From Desulfobacterales bacterium (GTDB lineage: Bacteria; Desulfobacterota; Desulfobacteria; Desulfobacterales; JAQWFD01), in the NCBI GenBank assembly GCA_028704555.1, contig JAQWFD010000004.1, positions 62,001-126,000 on the forward strand: a stretch of 64,000 nt of DNA, in the 5' to 3' direction. A model generated the notes under the pieces. That model had not been told where the DNA came from. It searched no databases and was given only the letters and a program-made list of their open reading frames with translations. Position 1 is the stretch's first letter, and the number at the start of each line of letters is the position of its first letter. A program made the position numbers and the translations under genes. Positions 9,537-19,030 of the stretch are shown here, piece after piece.

Positions 9537-10590
9537 TCTTGAGCGCCTGAGTCTGATAAAACGTAATCAACGGGACAATAATTTCATCCAGAGCGCCTTG
9601 CAGAACACTGTCCAGCTTATACAAAGTGAGCCCGATTCGATGATCCGTCACTCTGCTCTGGGGGAAATTATACGTTCGAATTCTCTCACTTCGATCTCCG
9701 CTTCCTATCTGAATCTTGCGCTCCTCAGATCGCTTTTCATGTTGCTCACGGATCATATTATCGAGAAGTCGGGCACGCAACACCTTCATCGCCTTGATTT
9801 TATTTTTGAGCTGAGATTTTTCATCCTGGCAGATCACGACAAGGCCGCTAGGAAAATGCGTAATTCGAACCGCTGAGTCGGTCGTATTGACCGACTGGCC
9901 GCCAGGGCCTTGAGACCGGTAAACATCAACCTTGATTTCACCGGGATCAATATGAATATCCACTTCCTCAGCTTCGGGCAAAACGGCGACAGTGACAGCT
10001 GACGTATGAATTCGCCCTTGAGTTTCGGTGGCTGGAACCCGCTGAACCCGATGAGTCCCGCTTTCATATTTCAGCCGACTGTAGGCGCCATTTCCATGAA
10101 TCATGGCGACAATTTCTTTCAGGCCTCCCACACCGGTAGTATGATGGCTCATGATCTCAATTTTCCAACGGCATTGCTCCGCATATCGTTCATACATCCG
10201 AAACAGATCGCCGGCAAAAAGGCCGGCCTCTTCGCCTCCCGTTCCTGCACGGATTTCAAGGATCACATTTTTTTCATCATTGGGATCTTTCGCCATGAGA
10301 AGCTTTTTGATCTCGGATTCCAATTCTGATTTTTTATGGGCAAGACGGTCAATTTCCTCACCGGCCAGCTCTTTAATATCCGCATCTCCGTCGTTTAAAA
10401 GTTCCTGGCTGCTTTTAAAATCCTCATCTGCTTGCCTGTAGGCCCTGTACATTGTGACGATCTTACCGAGTTCAGCATGTTGACGACTGTATTTCTGAAA
10501 CAGCTGACGATCCTTAACGACTTTCGGATCGCTGAGCAGCTTTTCAACTTCTTCAAAACGCTCTTCCACACCTTTTAGTTTTTCAAACAT
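9514..10590 (-). CDS. prfA: peptide chain release factor 1
   Basis: RF1 recognises UAA and UAG and triggers peptide release. The 358 residues match the family. The stop-codon-reading tripeptide PAT sits in [14 protein letters not shown]. The peptidyl-transferase motif GGQ sits in [20 protein letters not shown], and the conserved [16 protein letters not shown] follows. It lies downstream of rpmE and overlaps prmC. Confidence 0.97.
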   Translation of the reverse strand: MFEKLKGVEERFEEVEKLLSDPKVVKDRQLFQKYSRQHAELGKIVTMYRAYRQADEDFKSSQELLNDGDADIKELAGEEIDRLAHKKSELESEIKKLLMAKDPNDEKNVILEIRAGTGGEEAGLFAGDLFRMYERYAEQCRWKIEIMSHHTTGVGGLKEIVAMIHGNGAYSRLKYESGTHRVQRVPATETQGRIHTSAVTVAVLPEAEEVDIHIDPGEIKVDVYRSQGPGGQSVNTTDSAVRITHFPSGLVVICQDEKSQLKNKIKAMKVLRARLLDNMIREQHEKRSEERKIQIGSGDRSERIRTYNFPQSRVTDHRIGLTLYKLDSVLQGALDEIIVPLITFYQTQALKNAESAKD

Positions 10591-10610
10591 GGGCTCACAG
10601 GTAACACATT

Positions 10611-10750
10611 CTAATCGGCCTCCGGCTGTAGACCGATTAGCCGGAAATTAATATACCAACAGGCCTCAACTGACAGAGACCGTTTTTCAAAATACAGACC
10701 ACTTTTATCAACCGATGCGTATTTCTTCACGCTATAATGAAATACGCATC
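10611..10750 (-). repeat. two inverted repeats in the rpmE-prfA gap
   Basis: The 168-bp gap holds an 8-bp stem (CTAATCGG/CCGATTAG, 10611-10640) just upstream of prfA. It also holds a perfect 12-bp inverted repeat (GATGCGTATTTC/GAAATACGCATC, 10714-10750) just downstream of rpmE. Neither is followed by a clean U-run on the minus strand. They may be attenuating or mRNA-stabilising hairpins rather than full terminators. Confidence 0.5.
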
Positions 10751-10758
10751 AATGCGTT

Positions 10759-10968
10759 TTACTTGTTCTGAAATTTTTCATATTTTTTACGGAAACGTTC
10801 AATTCGGCCGGCGGTATCTATCAATTTCTGTTTTCCGGTAAAAAACGGATGGCATTTGGAACAAATCTCCACACTGATATTGGATTTTGTGGAGCCCACC
10901 TCAATTACGTTCCCACAGGCACATTGAATTTTTGTCTCTGCGTATTCCGGATGTATATCTTTTTTCAT
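10759..10968 (-). CDS. rpmE: 50S ribosomal protein L31, zinc-binding type
   Basis: L31 bridges the large-subunit central protuberance and the 30S head. The 69-residue protein has the zinc-ligand cysteines of the C+ form: CAC near residue 17 and CSKC followed by HPFFTGKQK near residue 37. That means it is the zinc-replete paralogue. It lies 23 bp downstream of rho, a common rho-rpmE-prfA-prmC order. Confidence 0.96.
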   Translation of the reverse strand: MKKDIHPEYAETKIQCACGNVIEVGSTKSNISVEICSKCHPFFTGKQKLIDTAGRIERFRKKYEKFQNK

Positions 10969-10991
10969 TGCTTTTTCAACCCCCTGTAACT

Positions 10992-12239
10992 TTATGCATT
11001 CATTGAATCGAGAAATTCTTTATTATTCTTGGTTCCGCTCATTTTATCAAGCAAAAACTCCATACTGTCTGATGTGCTGAGTGATGAAAGAAGTTTTCTG
11101 AGTATCCAGACGCGGTTGATCGTTTCTTCGTCGAGTAGCAGCTCTTCTTTCCGTGTACCGGATCTTTTGATGTCAATAGCCGGAAACATCCGTTTATCCG
11201 CAAGCCGTCTATCCAGCTGAATTTCCATATTGCCGGTTCCCTTGAATTCTTCAAAAATCACTTCATCCATTCGGCTTCCGGTATCTACCAGCGCTGTCGC
11301 AATAATCGTCAAACTTCCACCCTCTTCTATATTTCTGGCCGCCCCGAAAAACCGTTTGGGACGCTGCAACGCATTGGAATCCACACCACCGGAAAGAATC
11401 TTTCCGCTGGGCGGCATCACGGAGTTATAGGCTCTGGCCAGCCGGGTAATGCTGTCCAGTAAAATAACCACATCTTTTTTATGCTCCACAAGCCGTTTGG
11501 CTTTCTCAATTACCATTTCAGCTACCTGAACGTGACGTTCCGCCGGCTCGTCAAATGTTGAGCTAATGACTTCTGCCTTGACAGATCGCTCCATATCCGT
11601 CACTTCCTCAGGGCGTTCATCAATCAATACCACAAACATGACGACATCTTTGTGATTAGAGACAATGCTGTTGGCAATAGACTGAAGCATCATCGTCTTT
11701 CCGGATCTGGGCGGAGAGACAATAAGCCCCCTCTGGCCAAATCCGATCGGCGTCAGCAAATCCATCAGGCGGGTGGAATACTTATCCGGCAATGTTTCCA
11801 GATTCATTTTGACATCCGGATACAGCGGTGTAAGGTTATCGAACAGAATCTTATCCCTGGCTATTTCCGGGTCCTCATAGTTGACAGCCTCAACCTTTAA
11901 CAGCGCAAAGTATCTTTCGGATTCTTTCGGCTGTCGTATCTGACCGGATACCGTATCCCCGGTTCTCAAATTGAATCGTCGTATCTGCGAGGGTGATACA
12001 TAAATGTCGTCAGGACCCGGCAGATAATTATAACTCGGTGCCCTCAGAAACCCAAATCCGTCGGGCAATATTTCCAGTGTCCCCTCACCGAATATCAATC
12101 CGTCTTTTTCAATCTGCGCCTGAAGCAGTGCAAAAATCAACTCCTGCTTCCTCATCCCGGCAGCCCCATCAATTCTCAACTCTTTGGCCATCTGGTTGAG
12201 TTCACTGATTCTCATATTTTTAAGTTCGACTAAATTCAT
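10992..12239 (-). CDS. rho: transcription termination factor Rho
   Basis: Rho is a hexameric RNA-dependent ATPase that terminates transcription and is also a policing factor for foreign DNA. The 415 residues show the N-terminal Rho_N domain, the CSD RNA-binding domain ([14 protein letters not shown]), Walker A as SPPRSGKT and Walker B as [13 protein letters not shown]. The R-loop region is [17 protein letters not shown]. There is no insertion between the N-terminal and CSD domains. It is the first gene of the rho-rpmE-prfA-prmC group. Confidence 0.97.
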   Translation of the reverse strand: MNLVELKNMRISELNQMAKELRIDGAAGMRKQELIFALLQAQIEKDGLIFGEGTLEILPDGFGFLRAPSYNYLPGPDDIYVSPSQIRRFNLRTGDTVSGQIRQPKESERYFALLKVEAVNYEDPEIARDKILFDNLTPLYPDVKMNLETLPDKYSTRLMDLLTPIGFGQRGLIVSPPRSGKTMMLQSIANSIVSNHKDVVMFVVLIDERPEEVTDMERSVKAEVISSTFDEPAERHVQVAEMVIEKAKRLVEHKKDVVILLDSITRLARAYNSVMPPSGKILSGGVDSNALQRPKRFFGAARNIEEGGSLTIIATALVDTGSRMDEVIFEEFKGTGNMEIQLDRRLADKRMFPAIDIKRSGTRKEELLLDEETINRVWILRKLLSSLSTSDSMEFLLDKMSGTKNNKEFLDSMNA

Positions 12240-12579
12240 TAACGATTTACTCCGCTTCCTGATACGTTATGTTTTGTTGTATTGAACGTCAGACATCATT
12301 TTATGTCAATACGTATTTTTAATTGCTGCCAGAAAGCATTCATAAATACGCTCGAACGAGCCGCCAGAAAAATTCAACATACAGAAATAAAAAAATCTGC
12401 ATGACGGCGCACATAAAAATGCATTTTGACTAAAAAAGCTGCCTTCTGGTTTTTGCCCTTATCAGGCGATAAAGGGATTAATCAGTGCTGGTATGGAGGA
12501 ATATTTTGATTTACTGAAGAAGAAAATTTTGGGTATTCTCTCCAATTGACGGACGACAATTATTGTGAACACAACTATA
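12240..12579. other. gene-free gap between rho and coaE
   Basis: These AT-rich 340 bases carry the rho promoter region and the coaE 3' flank. The only frame worth noting is an 18-codon plus-strand ORF (12494-12550, starting MEEYFDLLKKK) with no proper ribosome-binding site. I see no RNA gene or terminator that I can support. Confidence 0.4.
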
Positions 12580-13269
12580 TTATGAAGTCACCCCTGTCAA
12601 GCACTTTTGATTCGAAATGATAAAATTTTGAGACAACTCATGATACAGATCATCGGCAGCCCGCTCAAGGGCCTCGATAGAACCGTTATTTTTCAAAATA
12701 AAATCTGCGCGTTGAAGTTTCTCCTCATCCGCCATCTGAGTGCGCGACAGCCCCAGCGCATCTTTCCGGGAAACTTTATCCCGATCAACCAGACGCCGCA
12801 CCCTCACCTCGGCATCGACGCTGACCGACACGATCACATCGAATTTTTTTTCCAGATGCAACTCAAACAGCAACGGCACTTCAGCCACAATGAAGGGAAT
12901 ACCTGACTTTTCAGCATGGCTGATTTGAGCATCCATTACGCTGACAATTTCAGGATGAGTGGCCCGATCCACTTTTCCCCGGGCTTCCTTACTGTGAATG
13001 ATGATATGGCGAAGCATCGCCCGATTCAGACTTCCATCTTCGCAAAGCACCTGTTTACCGAAATCCTCTACAATGGACAGATAAGCCGGCGACCCGACCG
13101 AAACAATTTCCCTGGCGATCTGATCGGCGCTGATAACTGTTGCGCCCAGCCGGCCAAATCTGCGGCATACAATACTTTTACCGGATCCGGCACAACCGGT
13201 TACAGCAATTTTCAAACTGCCTGATGGCATAATACGGATTGATTCAAGGCGTGCTTGACGATGTTTCAT
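12580..13269 (-). CDS. coaE: dephospho-CoA kinase
   Basis: CoaE adds the 3' phosphate to dephospho-CoA, the last step of coenzyme A synthesis. The P-loop GCAGSGKS lies in KIAVTGCAGSGKSIVCRRF. Other markers are DQIAREIV, the CoA-domain stretch VAEVPLLFE and RLVDRDKVSRKDA. With the upstream ATG the protein has 229 residues. The in-frame ATG at 13230 (MPSGSLKIAVTG) gives the more usual ~216 residues. Neither has a clear ribosome-binding site, so the start is uncertain. It is divergent from cca across a 143-bp gap. Confidence 0.92.
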   Translation of the reverse strand: MKHRQARLESIRIMPSGSLKIAVTGCAGSGKSIVCRRFGRLGATVISADQIAREIVSVGSPAYLSIVEDFGKQVLCEDGSLNRAMLRHIIIHSKEARGKVDRATHPEIVSVMDAQISHAEKSGIPFIVAEVPLLFELHLEKKFDVIVSVSVDAEVRVRRLVDRDKVSRKDALGLSRTQMADEEKLQRADFILKNNGSIEALERAADDLYHELSQNFIISNQKCLTGVTS

Positions 13270-13412
13270 GAGTTGTATACAATCGCTTCTGATGGAATGT
13301 CAAAGCCGTACAGGTAAAAACAAAAACGGCCGAATGGGAACCAATTAAACCCGAGACTATCTGATATCATACATTTGATTGTGCGTAAACGGTTTACGAA
13401 AGCAAGCTGCAT

Positions 13413-14780
13413 ATGACGTTGTTCAATACCGGTATCCTCCCTAAAACGCCCGGCGCCTATCTGGTGGGGGGGTCTGTCAGAGATCTGCTCATCGGAAAAA
13501 CCCCATCTGATTACGACATTGCCGTATTAAAAAATCCGGAAGAATATGCAAAAGACATCGCCATGAAAGCAGGTGGCCGGATTGTTCAAATAGGAAAACC
13601 GGGGAAAGTCATTCATCGCATTGTCACGAAGAAACACATTTTTGATATTGCTTCAATCAATGGCACCGGCATCGAAGATGATCTGAAGCAACGGGATTTT
13701 ACCATCAATGCCATGGCATATTGCCTGAGTACCGATAAAATCATCGACTGTCTTGGCGGATTAAATGACCTTGATGCCGGATGCATCCGCATGGTATCCC
13801 CCACCATTTTTTTCAAAGATCCGATCCGGTTGTTAAGAGCTTATCGAATGGAAGCGCTGCTGGATTTTACCATCGAACCGGAAACAGAATCCGTTATTGA
13901 ACGGGGCGCGGATTTAATCGCGTCGGCAGCCGGGGAACGAATTTGGAATGAGTATTTTAAAATCCTGAGCAGTCCCGAATCATACCGGTATATTCACCAA
14001 ATGAATCGCGGCGGCCTGCTGAAGGAGATCTTCCCTGAACTTGCCGGACTGAAAGAATGTACCCAGAACCGGCACCATCTTCACAATGTGTTTATACACA
14101 CGCTGAGAACGTACCATCATCTCGAACGGATGCTAAACGGCTCAGATCAATGCATACCCGATATGCTCATCCAGCACATCGAAAAAATGAACCCACAACG
14201 ATCGGTACTGTTAAAACACGCTGCACTTCTGCATGATATCGGCAAGCCACTGACCCGAACCACTGATGAACGGGGGGATATACATTTTTATCAACACGAG
14301 AAAAAAGGTGCTGATATTTCTTATAATATAAGTAACAGGCTCAAACTGTCAACCCGCGACAAACAATTTATCGACACCATTATCCGAAACCATCTGCAGC
14401 CGCTCCATTTATACACCGCACACAAAAAAGGCGCTTTGACCCCAAAAGGGACCGTTCGTTTTTTTAACGTCTATGGAGATGGCATTTTTGATCTTCTCCT
14501 GCATTTTATCGCCGACACCAGAGGCAAGGGTGAGCCGGACGCACGGAATGTCTATCTGTTTACCGAACACCTGCTTCATCAATTCATGAATGAGTTTAAA
14601 CCAGTCAAATCCCGCCCCCCCCTTGTGAGCGGAGATGATCTGATCCATGAAATGGGACTTTCCCCCTCCCCCCTGTTTAAAACCATTCTTGACCGGGTAG
14701 AAGAAAAACGGCTGTTGAACAAAATAACTTTAAAAACGGAGGCCATGGCTTATATCAAAAAAATCCTGAGCCAGAAATGA
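13413..14780 (+). CDS. cca: CCA tRNA nucleotidyltransferase / poly(A) polymerase family with HD domain
   Basis: The family adds or repairs the CCA end of tRNAs, or polyadenylates RNA in some members. The 455-residue protein has the class II nucleotidyltransferase head (YLVGGSVRDLLIG, then DYDIAV with the two catalytic aspartates). It has the RRD-like KQRDFTINAMAY and the DPIRLLRAYR helix. A C-terminal HD domain (HAALLHDIGKPLT, residues ~270-285) follows, as in the bacterial HD-containing CCA enzymes. The one tRNA seen in this window encodes its own CCA, so repair is the likely role. CCA versus poly(A) activity cannot be decided from sequence reading alone. Confidence 0.9.
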   Translation: MTLFNTGILPKTPGAYLVGGSVRDLLIGKTPSDYDIAVLKNPEEYAKDIAMKAGGRIVQIGKPGKVIHRIVTKKHIFDIASINGTGIEDDLKQRDFTINAMAYCLSTDKIIDCLGGLNDLDAGCIRMVSPTIFFKDPIRLLRAYRMEALLDFTIEPETESVIERGADLIASAAGERIWNEYFKILSSPESYRYIHQMNRGGLLKEIFPELAGLKECTQNRHHLHNVFIHTLRTYHHLERMLNGSDQCIPDMLIQHIEKMNPQRSVLLKHAALLHDIGKPLTRTTDERGDIHFYQHEKKGADISYNISNRLKLSTRDKQFIDTIIRNHLQPLHLYTAHKKGALTPKGTVRFFNVYGDGIFDLLLHFIADTRGKGEPDARNVYLFTEHLLHQFMNEFKPVKSRPPLVSGDDLIHEMGLSPSPLFKTILDRVEEKRLLNKITLKTEAMAYIKKILSQK

Positions 14781-14861
14781 CGCCTTTCAAATAAACATCG
14801 CTGCAGCAGTTATCGAAAACACGTTTATTTTTCCGGATACGTTACCACCGCACACATCCCC

Positions 14862-14890
14862 TTGACGAATGAAATCAACATTAGTATGGT
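14862..14890 (+). promoter_or_regulatory. candidate sigma-70 promoter of adk
   Basis: TTGACG (14862-14867) and TATGGT (14885-14890) are separated by 17 bases and lie about 95 bases before the adk ATG. A small AACCCCATGGGGTT palindrome lies between the promoter and the gene. Confidence 0.45.
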
Positions 14891-14985
14891 AGCCAGCAAT
14901 AAAAAACCCCATGGGGTTGATCTTCTACCGATACATATACCCCAGTGCGAACGACTCATAAAAACTTGCAAAAAAGGAGCAAGAT

Positions 14986-15660
14986 ATGAATATTTTATTT
15001 TTCGGCCCCAACGGCAGCGGAAAAGGAACTCAGGGGGCAATCCTGAAGGACAGATTCAATATTCCCCATATTGAATCCGGGGCCATTTTCCGGGAAAACA
15101 TATCCAACAACACCCCTTTAGGCAAGCAGGCGAAAAAATATATCGAGCGTGGCGATCTGGTTCCCGATGATATCACTATTCCCATGATCCTTGAACGGCT
15201 TCAAAAAGATGACTGCCGAAACGGATGGCTTTTGGACGGATTCCCCAGAAACAGGCAACAGGCACTGATGTTGAACAAATCTCTCACCGAGGCCGGCATC
15301 AATATCGATATTGTAGTGGAAATACTTCTGGAACGTGAAACTGCAAAAAACAGAATAATGGGACGCAGACTTTGTATCAACGACAATAATCATCCGAACA
15401 ATATTTATATCAAAGCCATCGAACCCAATGGGGACCGTTGCCGTGTCTGCGGCGGAGAATTGAGTACCCGGGCCGATGATCAGGACGAAAACGCTATCAA
15501 TAAACGACATGATATCTACTACGATACTGAAACAGGAACGCTTTCATCGGCATATTATTTTAAAAAAATTGCCGAGCAGAATGCTGCAATCCGCTATATT
15601 ACCGTCGATGGAAGCCCCAGCGTCTCTGAGGTAACCCGGAAACTTATTTCGAAACTGTAA
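14986..15660 (+). CDS. adk: adenylate kinase
   Basis: Adk interconverts ATP, ADP and AMP in the cytoplasm. The 224-residue protein has the P-loop as GPNGSGKGTQ, where most enzymes have GxPGxGKGT. It has the AMP-binding ESGAIFRENI and GDLVPDD, WLLDGFPRN, and the LID start MGRRLC. The LID holds CRVCGG but not four clearly arranged cysteines, so an intact zinc site is doubtful. The Asn in the P-loop is something I associate with deltaproteobacterial homologues. AAGGAG sits upstream of the ATG at 14986. Confidence 0.93.
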   Translation: MNILFFGPNGSGKGTQGAILKDRFNIPHIESGAIFRENISNNTPLGKQAKKYIERGDLVPDDITIPMILERLQKDDCRNGWLLDGFPRNRQQALMLNKSLTEAGINIDIVVEILLERETAKNRIMGRRLCINDNNHPNNIYIKAIEPNGDRCRVCGGELSTRADDQDENAINKRHDIYYDTETGTLSSAYYFKKIAEQNAAIRYITVDGSPSVSEVTRKLISKL

Positions 15661-15665
15661 TCAGC

Positions 15666-15704
15666 ATGCCGAGGCCTTCTTCTGTGAAGGGCATACTGTT
15701 TTTT
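15666..15704 (+). terminator. Rho-independent terminator of adk
   Basis: Directly after the adk stop, the stem CCTTC/GAAGG with an outer ATGC/GCAT pairing is followed by ACTGTTTTTT. The stem has a bulge, so strength is moderate. Confidence 0.5.
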
Positions 15705-15755
15705 AACTTTACTTTTTCACGCAACAGTTGCTATGATGAATTAATTCTTTTTTTC

Positions 15756-15784
15756 TTGTGTTTTATTAAATTGTAAGTTATAAA
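15756..15784 (+). promoter_or_regulatory. candidate rpsU promoter
   Basis: TTGTGT (15756-15761) and TATAAA (15779-15784) are spaced by 17 bases in a very AT-rich stretch between the adk terminator and rpsU. Confidence 0.4.
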
Positions 15785-15867
15785 TACTTTTTTAATAAAT
15801 TATTGAATCAAATAACCATCGAAAATAATTGGCATTAATTTTGGTGGAACGAAAGGGGCGATTTTAT

Positions 15868-16065
15868 TTGAAGGCTATTGAAGTGAGAGTTTTGGATAAT
15901 GACCTTGAAAAGGCCATGAGGATTCTGAAAAAAAAGATTCAAAATGACGGCCTCTTCAAACGGTTGAAGTTGAAAAAAAATTACGAAAAACCAAGTGAAT
16001 ACAGGCGACGCAAACAGCGGGAAGCCTTGAGAAGACAAAGGATAGCCGCTTCCAGACAACGATAG
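15868..16065 (+). CDS. rpsU: 30S ribosomal protein S21
   Basis: S21 is a small basic protein of the 30S subunit that helps pair mRNA with the anti-Shine-Dalgarno sequence. The frame is open from 15829, but the TTG at 15868-15870 gives MKAIEVRVLDNDLEKAMR, the normal S21 N-terminus. It also has AAAGGGG nine to fourteen bases upstream. The upstream ATG would add 13 non-homologous residues and lacks a ribosome-binding site. The 65-residue product contains the core YEKPSEYRRRKQREALRR and an Arg-rich tail. It is a single-gene unit between a promoter and a terminator. Confidence 0.9.
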   Translation: MKAIEVRVLDNDLEKAMRILKKKIQNDGLFKRLKLKKNYEKPSEYRRRKQREALRRQRIAASRQR

Positions 16066-16099
16066 ATCAAAACCGTTTTATATAGTTTTTATAGAATGA

Positions 16100-16132
16100 C
16101 CCGGCAGCAATCAATTGTATGCCGGGTTTTTT
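16100..16132 (+). terminator. Rho-independent terminator of rpsU
   Basis: A perfect 7-bp stem CCCGGCA/TGCCGGG with a 13-base loop is followed by TTTTTT, 35 bases after the rpsU stop. The nominal upstream ATG of folC at 16115 falls inside this loop, which argues against it as a start. Confidence 0.8.
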
Positions 16133-16138
16133 ATAGCC

Positions 16139-17482
16139 ATGACACAGCAGAAATCATACCACTATTGTCTTCAGGAAATGCTCCGGCTCAGGCGTTTTGG
16201 CATTAAGCTCGGGCTTTCGAAAATCAGAGACATCCTCAATGCGTTAGGAAACCCTCAAGACAGTTTCCCATGCATTCATATTGCCGGAACCAACGGGAAG
16301 GGCTCCATTGCGGCCAGTCTGTCCACTATTTTATCCACCTTCGGATATAAGGTCGGACTGTATACCTCGCCACATCTCGTCAAATTTAACGAACGCATAC
16401 AGATCAACAACTGCCCCATCACGGATGAACGGGTGGTCGGCCTGTATCAGGAAATCAAAAGGGGCATCAGCGCTTCAGCCCCCCCCACATTCTTCGAATA
16501 CGCCACTGCAATGGCATTTTATGAATTCAAAGCCCGGCAGGTTGACTGGGCGGTCATTGAAACCGGCATGGGCGGACGGCTCGATGCCACCAATATCATA
16601 AAAGAACCGGCCATCACCATCATTACAAACATAGCCCTGGAGCATCAGAAATTTCTCGGCAACACCCTTGCCGGGATAGCCGCCGAAAAGGGGGGAATTA
16701 TCAAACCCGGAGTTCCGGTGATCAGCGGAGCCAGACAGAACACGGCAAAAAAAACGCTCCAGCAGATAGCCCGGGAACATGGCGCCCCTTTCCACCAATT
16801 CGGCCGCGATTTTAACGTCCGGCGTCAGCCGGATGGCACATTTAATTATTTTGGTATCGAACATATCTGGCGCCGACTTCAAACCGGGCTACCCGGTTCC
16901 CACCAGGTGGACAATGCCGCGCTGACCCTTTGCGCCTGCGAATTGCTAAAAAAACGTTCTGTAAATCTTGATGTCGAACAGATCACATCGGCGCTTCTCA
17001 ATACGAAATGGCCAGGAAGACTGGAAATTGTTTCCAACGCCCCCCTGGTAATACTTGATGGCGCGCACAACCTGATTGCCGTAAAACAGCTGGCAACCTA
17101 TCTGTCGACCTTGCAGGCAACCCGTTTTGCAAATCGAAACCTGACATTTGTCATCGGGATACTGGATGACAAACCGTACCGGTCCATGCTCAAATGCCTG
17201 CTGCCGATGGCCCGCAAGGTGATTTTAACCCAACCCGGGATCGATCGGGCCCTGCCTCCCGGGATCCTGCACGAATTTGCTTCCGGTTTCATTCCTGATG
17301 CCCGCGTTATCCCGAACGTCGGAGATGCGGTGGAATACGCAATCAAAACCGCTTCTGCTCAAGATATAATCTGCATTGCCGGCTCGCTCTATGTGGTCGG
17401 TGAAGCCAAGGAAAAATTTCAGCAGTTGCCCGAACTGCTGGCCGGAAATTTAATTTGCCCCGCCCCGGGTGTTCAGGCTTGA
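16139..17482 (+). CDS. folC: bifunctional folylpolyglutamate synthase / dihydrofolate synthase
   Basis: FolC adds glutamate to dihydropteroate and to reduced folates, retaining them in the cell. The protein is a Mur-ligase fold enzyme of about 447 residues. It has the ATP loop HIAGTNGKGSIAA, the YTSPHL segment, FFEYATAMAFYEF, ETGMGGRLDATN and the C-terminal-domain motif LDGAHN. I place the start at the ATG at 16139 (MTQQKSYHYCL) because the ATG eight codons upstream lies inside the rpsU terminator. No strong ribosome-binding site is seen. tRNA-Arg follows 40 bp downstream. Confidence 0.93.
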   Translation: MTQQKSYHYCLQEMLRLRRFGIKLGLSKIRDILNALGNPQDSFPCIHIAGTNGKGSIAASLSTILSTFGYKVGLYTSPHLVKFNERIQINNCPITDERVVGLYQEIKRGISASAPPTFFEYATAMAFYEFKARQVDWAVIETGMGGRLDATNIIKEPAITIITNIALEHQKFLGNTLAGIAAEKGGIIKPGVPVISGARQNTAKKTLQQIAREHGAPFHQFGRDFNVRRQPDGTFNYFGIEHIWRRLQTGLPGSHQVDNAALTLCACELLKKRSVNLDVEQITSALLNTKWPGRLEIVSNAPLVILDGAHNLIAVKQLATYLSTLQATRFANRNLTFVIGILDDKPYRSMLKCLLPMARKVILTQPGIDRALPPGILHEFASGFIPDARVIPNVGDAVEYAIKTASAQDIICIAGSLYVVGEAKEKFQQLPELLAGNLICPAPGVQA

Positions 17483-17522
17483 CTTATACACAACGATGGT
17501 CTATTTTAATTTTTACGTCAAT

Positions 17523-17598
17523 GCGCCCGTAGCCTAGCGGATAAGGCGTCAGCCTCCGGAGCTGGAGATCGCTGGTTCGAATCCAGCCGGGCGCACCA
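17523..17598 (+). tRNA. tRNA-Arg (anticodon CCG)
   Basis: The 76 bases fold as a full cloverleaf. The acceptor stem is GCGCCCG/CGGGCGC and the D-arm is GCC...GGC. The anticodon stem is TCAGC/GCTGG, with loop CTCCGGA giving anticodon CCG (reads CGG). The T-arm is GCTGG-TTCGAAT-CCAGC. The 3' CCA is encoded. Confidence 0.96.
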
Positions 17599-17610
17599 TC
17601 ATGAAATCAG

Positions 17611-17641
17611 GGACTCAGGTTATAATCTGAGTCCTTTTTTA
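17611..17641 (+). terminator. Rho-independent terminator after tRNA-Arg
   Basis: A perfect 8-bp stem GGACTCAG/CTGAGTCC with an 8-base loop is followed by TTTTTTATTTT, 12 bases after the tRNA. Confidence 0.85.
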
Positions 17642-17880
17642 TTTTGTCACATTTTAAGCCCACCCACCCCTTTCAGAACTCAGAATAAACCCGCACAAAA
17701 AAAGTTGGAAAAAGATATCCTCTCTTGCAACTTTCTAACCTTGTTTATAAAATTTTTCTCAACCGACCCGTGCCGGTATCACATAAATGCGCTGAACAAC
17801 GCAAAATATTCCGGGAATAAACACCTGCTATAGACATCGATTCCAATATCTTTTACCCCCCGATGTAATATCGATCATTT

Positions 17881-18134
17881 GGGCTTGATCATAACTGCGG
17901 CCACCATCTCACGGGGTCCGTCCCGCCCATTGCCGGCTTCTCCAGCACGATCCGGGGAATGCCGTGCCCATGAAGCTAAAGCGCAAAAACTCGGCAAGCC
18001 TCAAACAGTTTGCGCTTTTTAACGCTTCATGGCCCCGACATCTTTTCCCCGGATCGCGCCATGTCGTACGCCGGCAACAGGCGGGACTCCGAGGCTACGC
18101 ACAGCAAAATATGGCCGCAGTTATGATCAAGCCC
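17881..18134 (+). mobile_element. MITE-like palindromic element, copy A (long form)
   Basis: The 254-bp element has perfect 23-bp terminal inverted repeats starting GGGCTTGATCATAACTGCGG. It is flanked by an exact 8-bp direct repeat GATCATTT (17873-17880 and 18135-18142), the mark of insertion. Inside lie a second inverted pair (GTCCCGCCCATTGCCGGC and its partner), CGATCCGGGGA/TCCCCGGATCG, CATGAAGC/GCTTCATG and AGCGCAAA/TTTGCGCT. Almost the whole element can therefore fold into one hairpin. No significant reading frame is present. It lies between tRNA-Arg and the lipoprotein gene. The flanking AT-rich sequence 17642-17872 and 18143-18330 shows no other gene. Confidence 0.88.
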
Positions 18135-18350
18135 GATCATTTATAACCAGGCTTCCCTTGAGAGACCTTTTAACCGGAATAAGTTTCCGGCCGGATAGCG
18201 GACGCGGACGGGCTCAGAAATCCGTTTGCGGTTCGGGCATTCTCTTTTCAGTTGTTTGTTTATAATTGCTCTGATATTTTGGTGTTACATGAAAAAAATA
18301 TGCCTGACCTATGGAGGTTGGTTTTGATTGCTGCAGGAGGTTTTAATAAA

Positions 18351-19022
18351 ATGAAAAAAATCATATTCTTCTTGATAGCCGCGATATCGATTCTCGGTTG
18401 TGAAAAAAAGGGCCTTGAGCTTCATATCACGTTTGATCTGGTGCAGGGGTTGAAACAAACCGACAGCGTTATATTTCAGCAGAATAAAATCGGTAACGTG
18501 GTACGTGTCACTTATACCGATCAGGGGAATTATGCCGTGGATATTATCATTTCCGAATCGTTTTCAGCCGCGGCAACGGAATATTCCAGATTTTTAATTG
18601 TAACGGACCCGGCAGACGAGGCCCGGAAAGCAATAGAGATCATTCAAATACGCAAAGATGGCCGGATGCTGAACGATGGGGAAACCGTTGAAGGAAGCAG
18701 CCGTGCTTCGGCGATCATTGAGGAATTCAAAGATCGGGTGGAAACGGGGACTGAGGATCTTAAAAAAAGTTTTCATCAGCTGCTGGACGAATTGAGCCAT
18801 ATTCCGGAAAGCGAGGAGTTTAAATCATTTAAAAACGAACTGGATCAACTGATAAACGATCTGAAGCGTTCGGGGCAGTCCGCCGGTGAAAAATTTCAGA
18901 GGGATGTACTGCCACGCCTGCAACAGGAGCTTGAAACGTTTCGAAAACACCTTGAAGAATTAAACCGCCGGCAGGAGTCATCCCCGCCCGAAAATCGAAA
19001 CGATGATGTCAAACAGCTGTAG
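18351..19022 (+). CDS. MCE/MlaD-domain lipoprotein
   Basis: The ATG at 18351, with AGGAGG ten bases upstream, gives a lipoprotein signal (MKKIIFFLIAAISILGCEKK), with Cys17 as the likely lipidated residue. The frame is open 33 codons further but lacks a signal there. Residues ~22-90 resemble an MCE/MlaD domain (ITFDLVQGLKQTDSVIFQQNKIGNVVRV), which binds lipids in envelope transport complexes. The C-terminal ~120 residues are charged and predicted helical or coiled coil (IIEEFKDRVETGTEDLKKS). No mla permease or ATPase genes are adjacent, so the partner is unknown. It is convergent with nadE. Confidence 0.72.
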   Translation: MKKIIFFLIAAISILGCEKKGLELHITFDLVQGLKQTDSVIFQQNKIGNVVRVTYTDQGNYAVDIIISESFSAAATEYSRFLIVTDPADEARKAIEIIQIRKDGRMLNDGETVEGSSRASAIIEEFKDRVETGTEDLKKSFHQLLDELSHIPESEEFKSFKNELDQLINDLKRSGQSAGEKFQRDVLPRLQQELETFRKHLEELNRRQESSPPENRNDDVKQL

Positions 19023-19030
19023 CCGTATAA

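Noticed and set aside
12494..12550. 18-codon frame MEEYFDLLKKK...
   Set aside because: Too short and without a proper ribosome-binding site to support a gene.
17881..18134. Reading the palindromic elements as Rho-independent terminators
   Set aside because: The stems are not followed by U-runs, and the elements carry 8-bp target duplications, which fits insertion instead.
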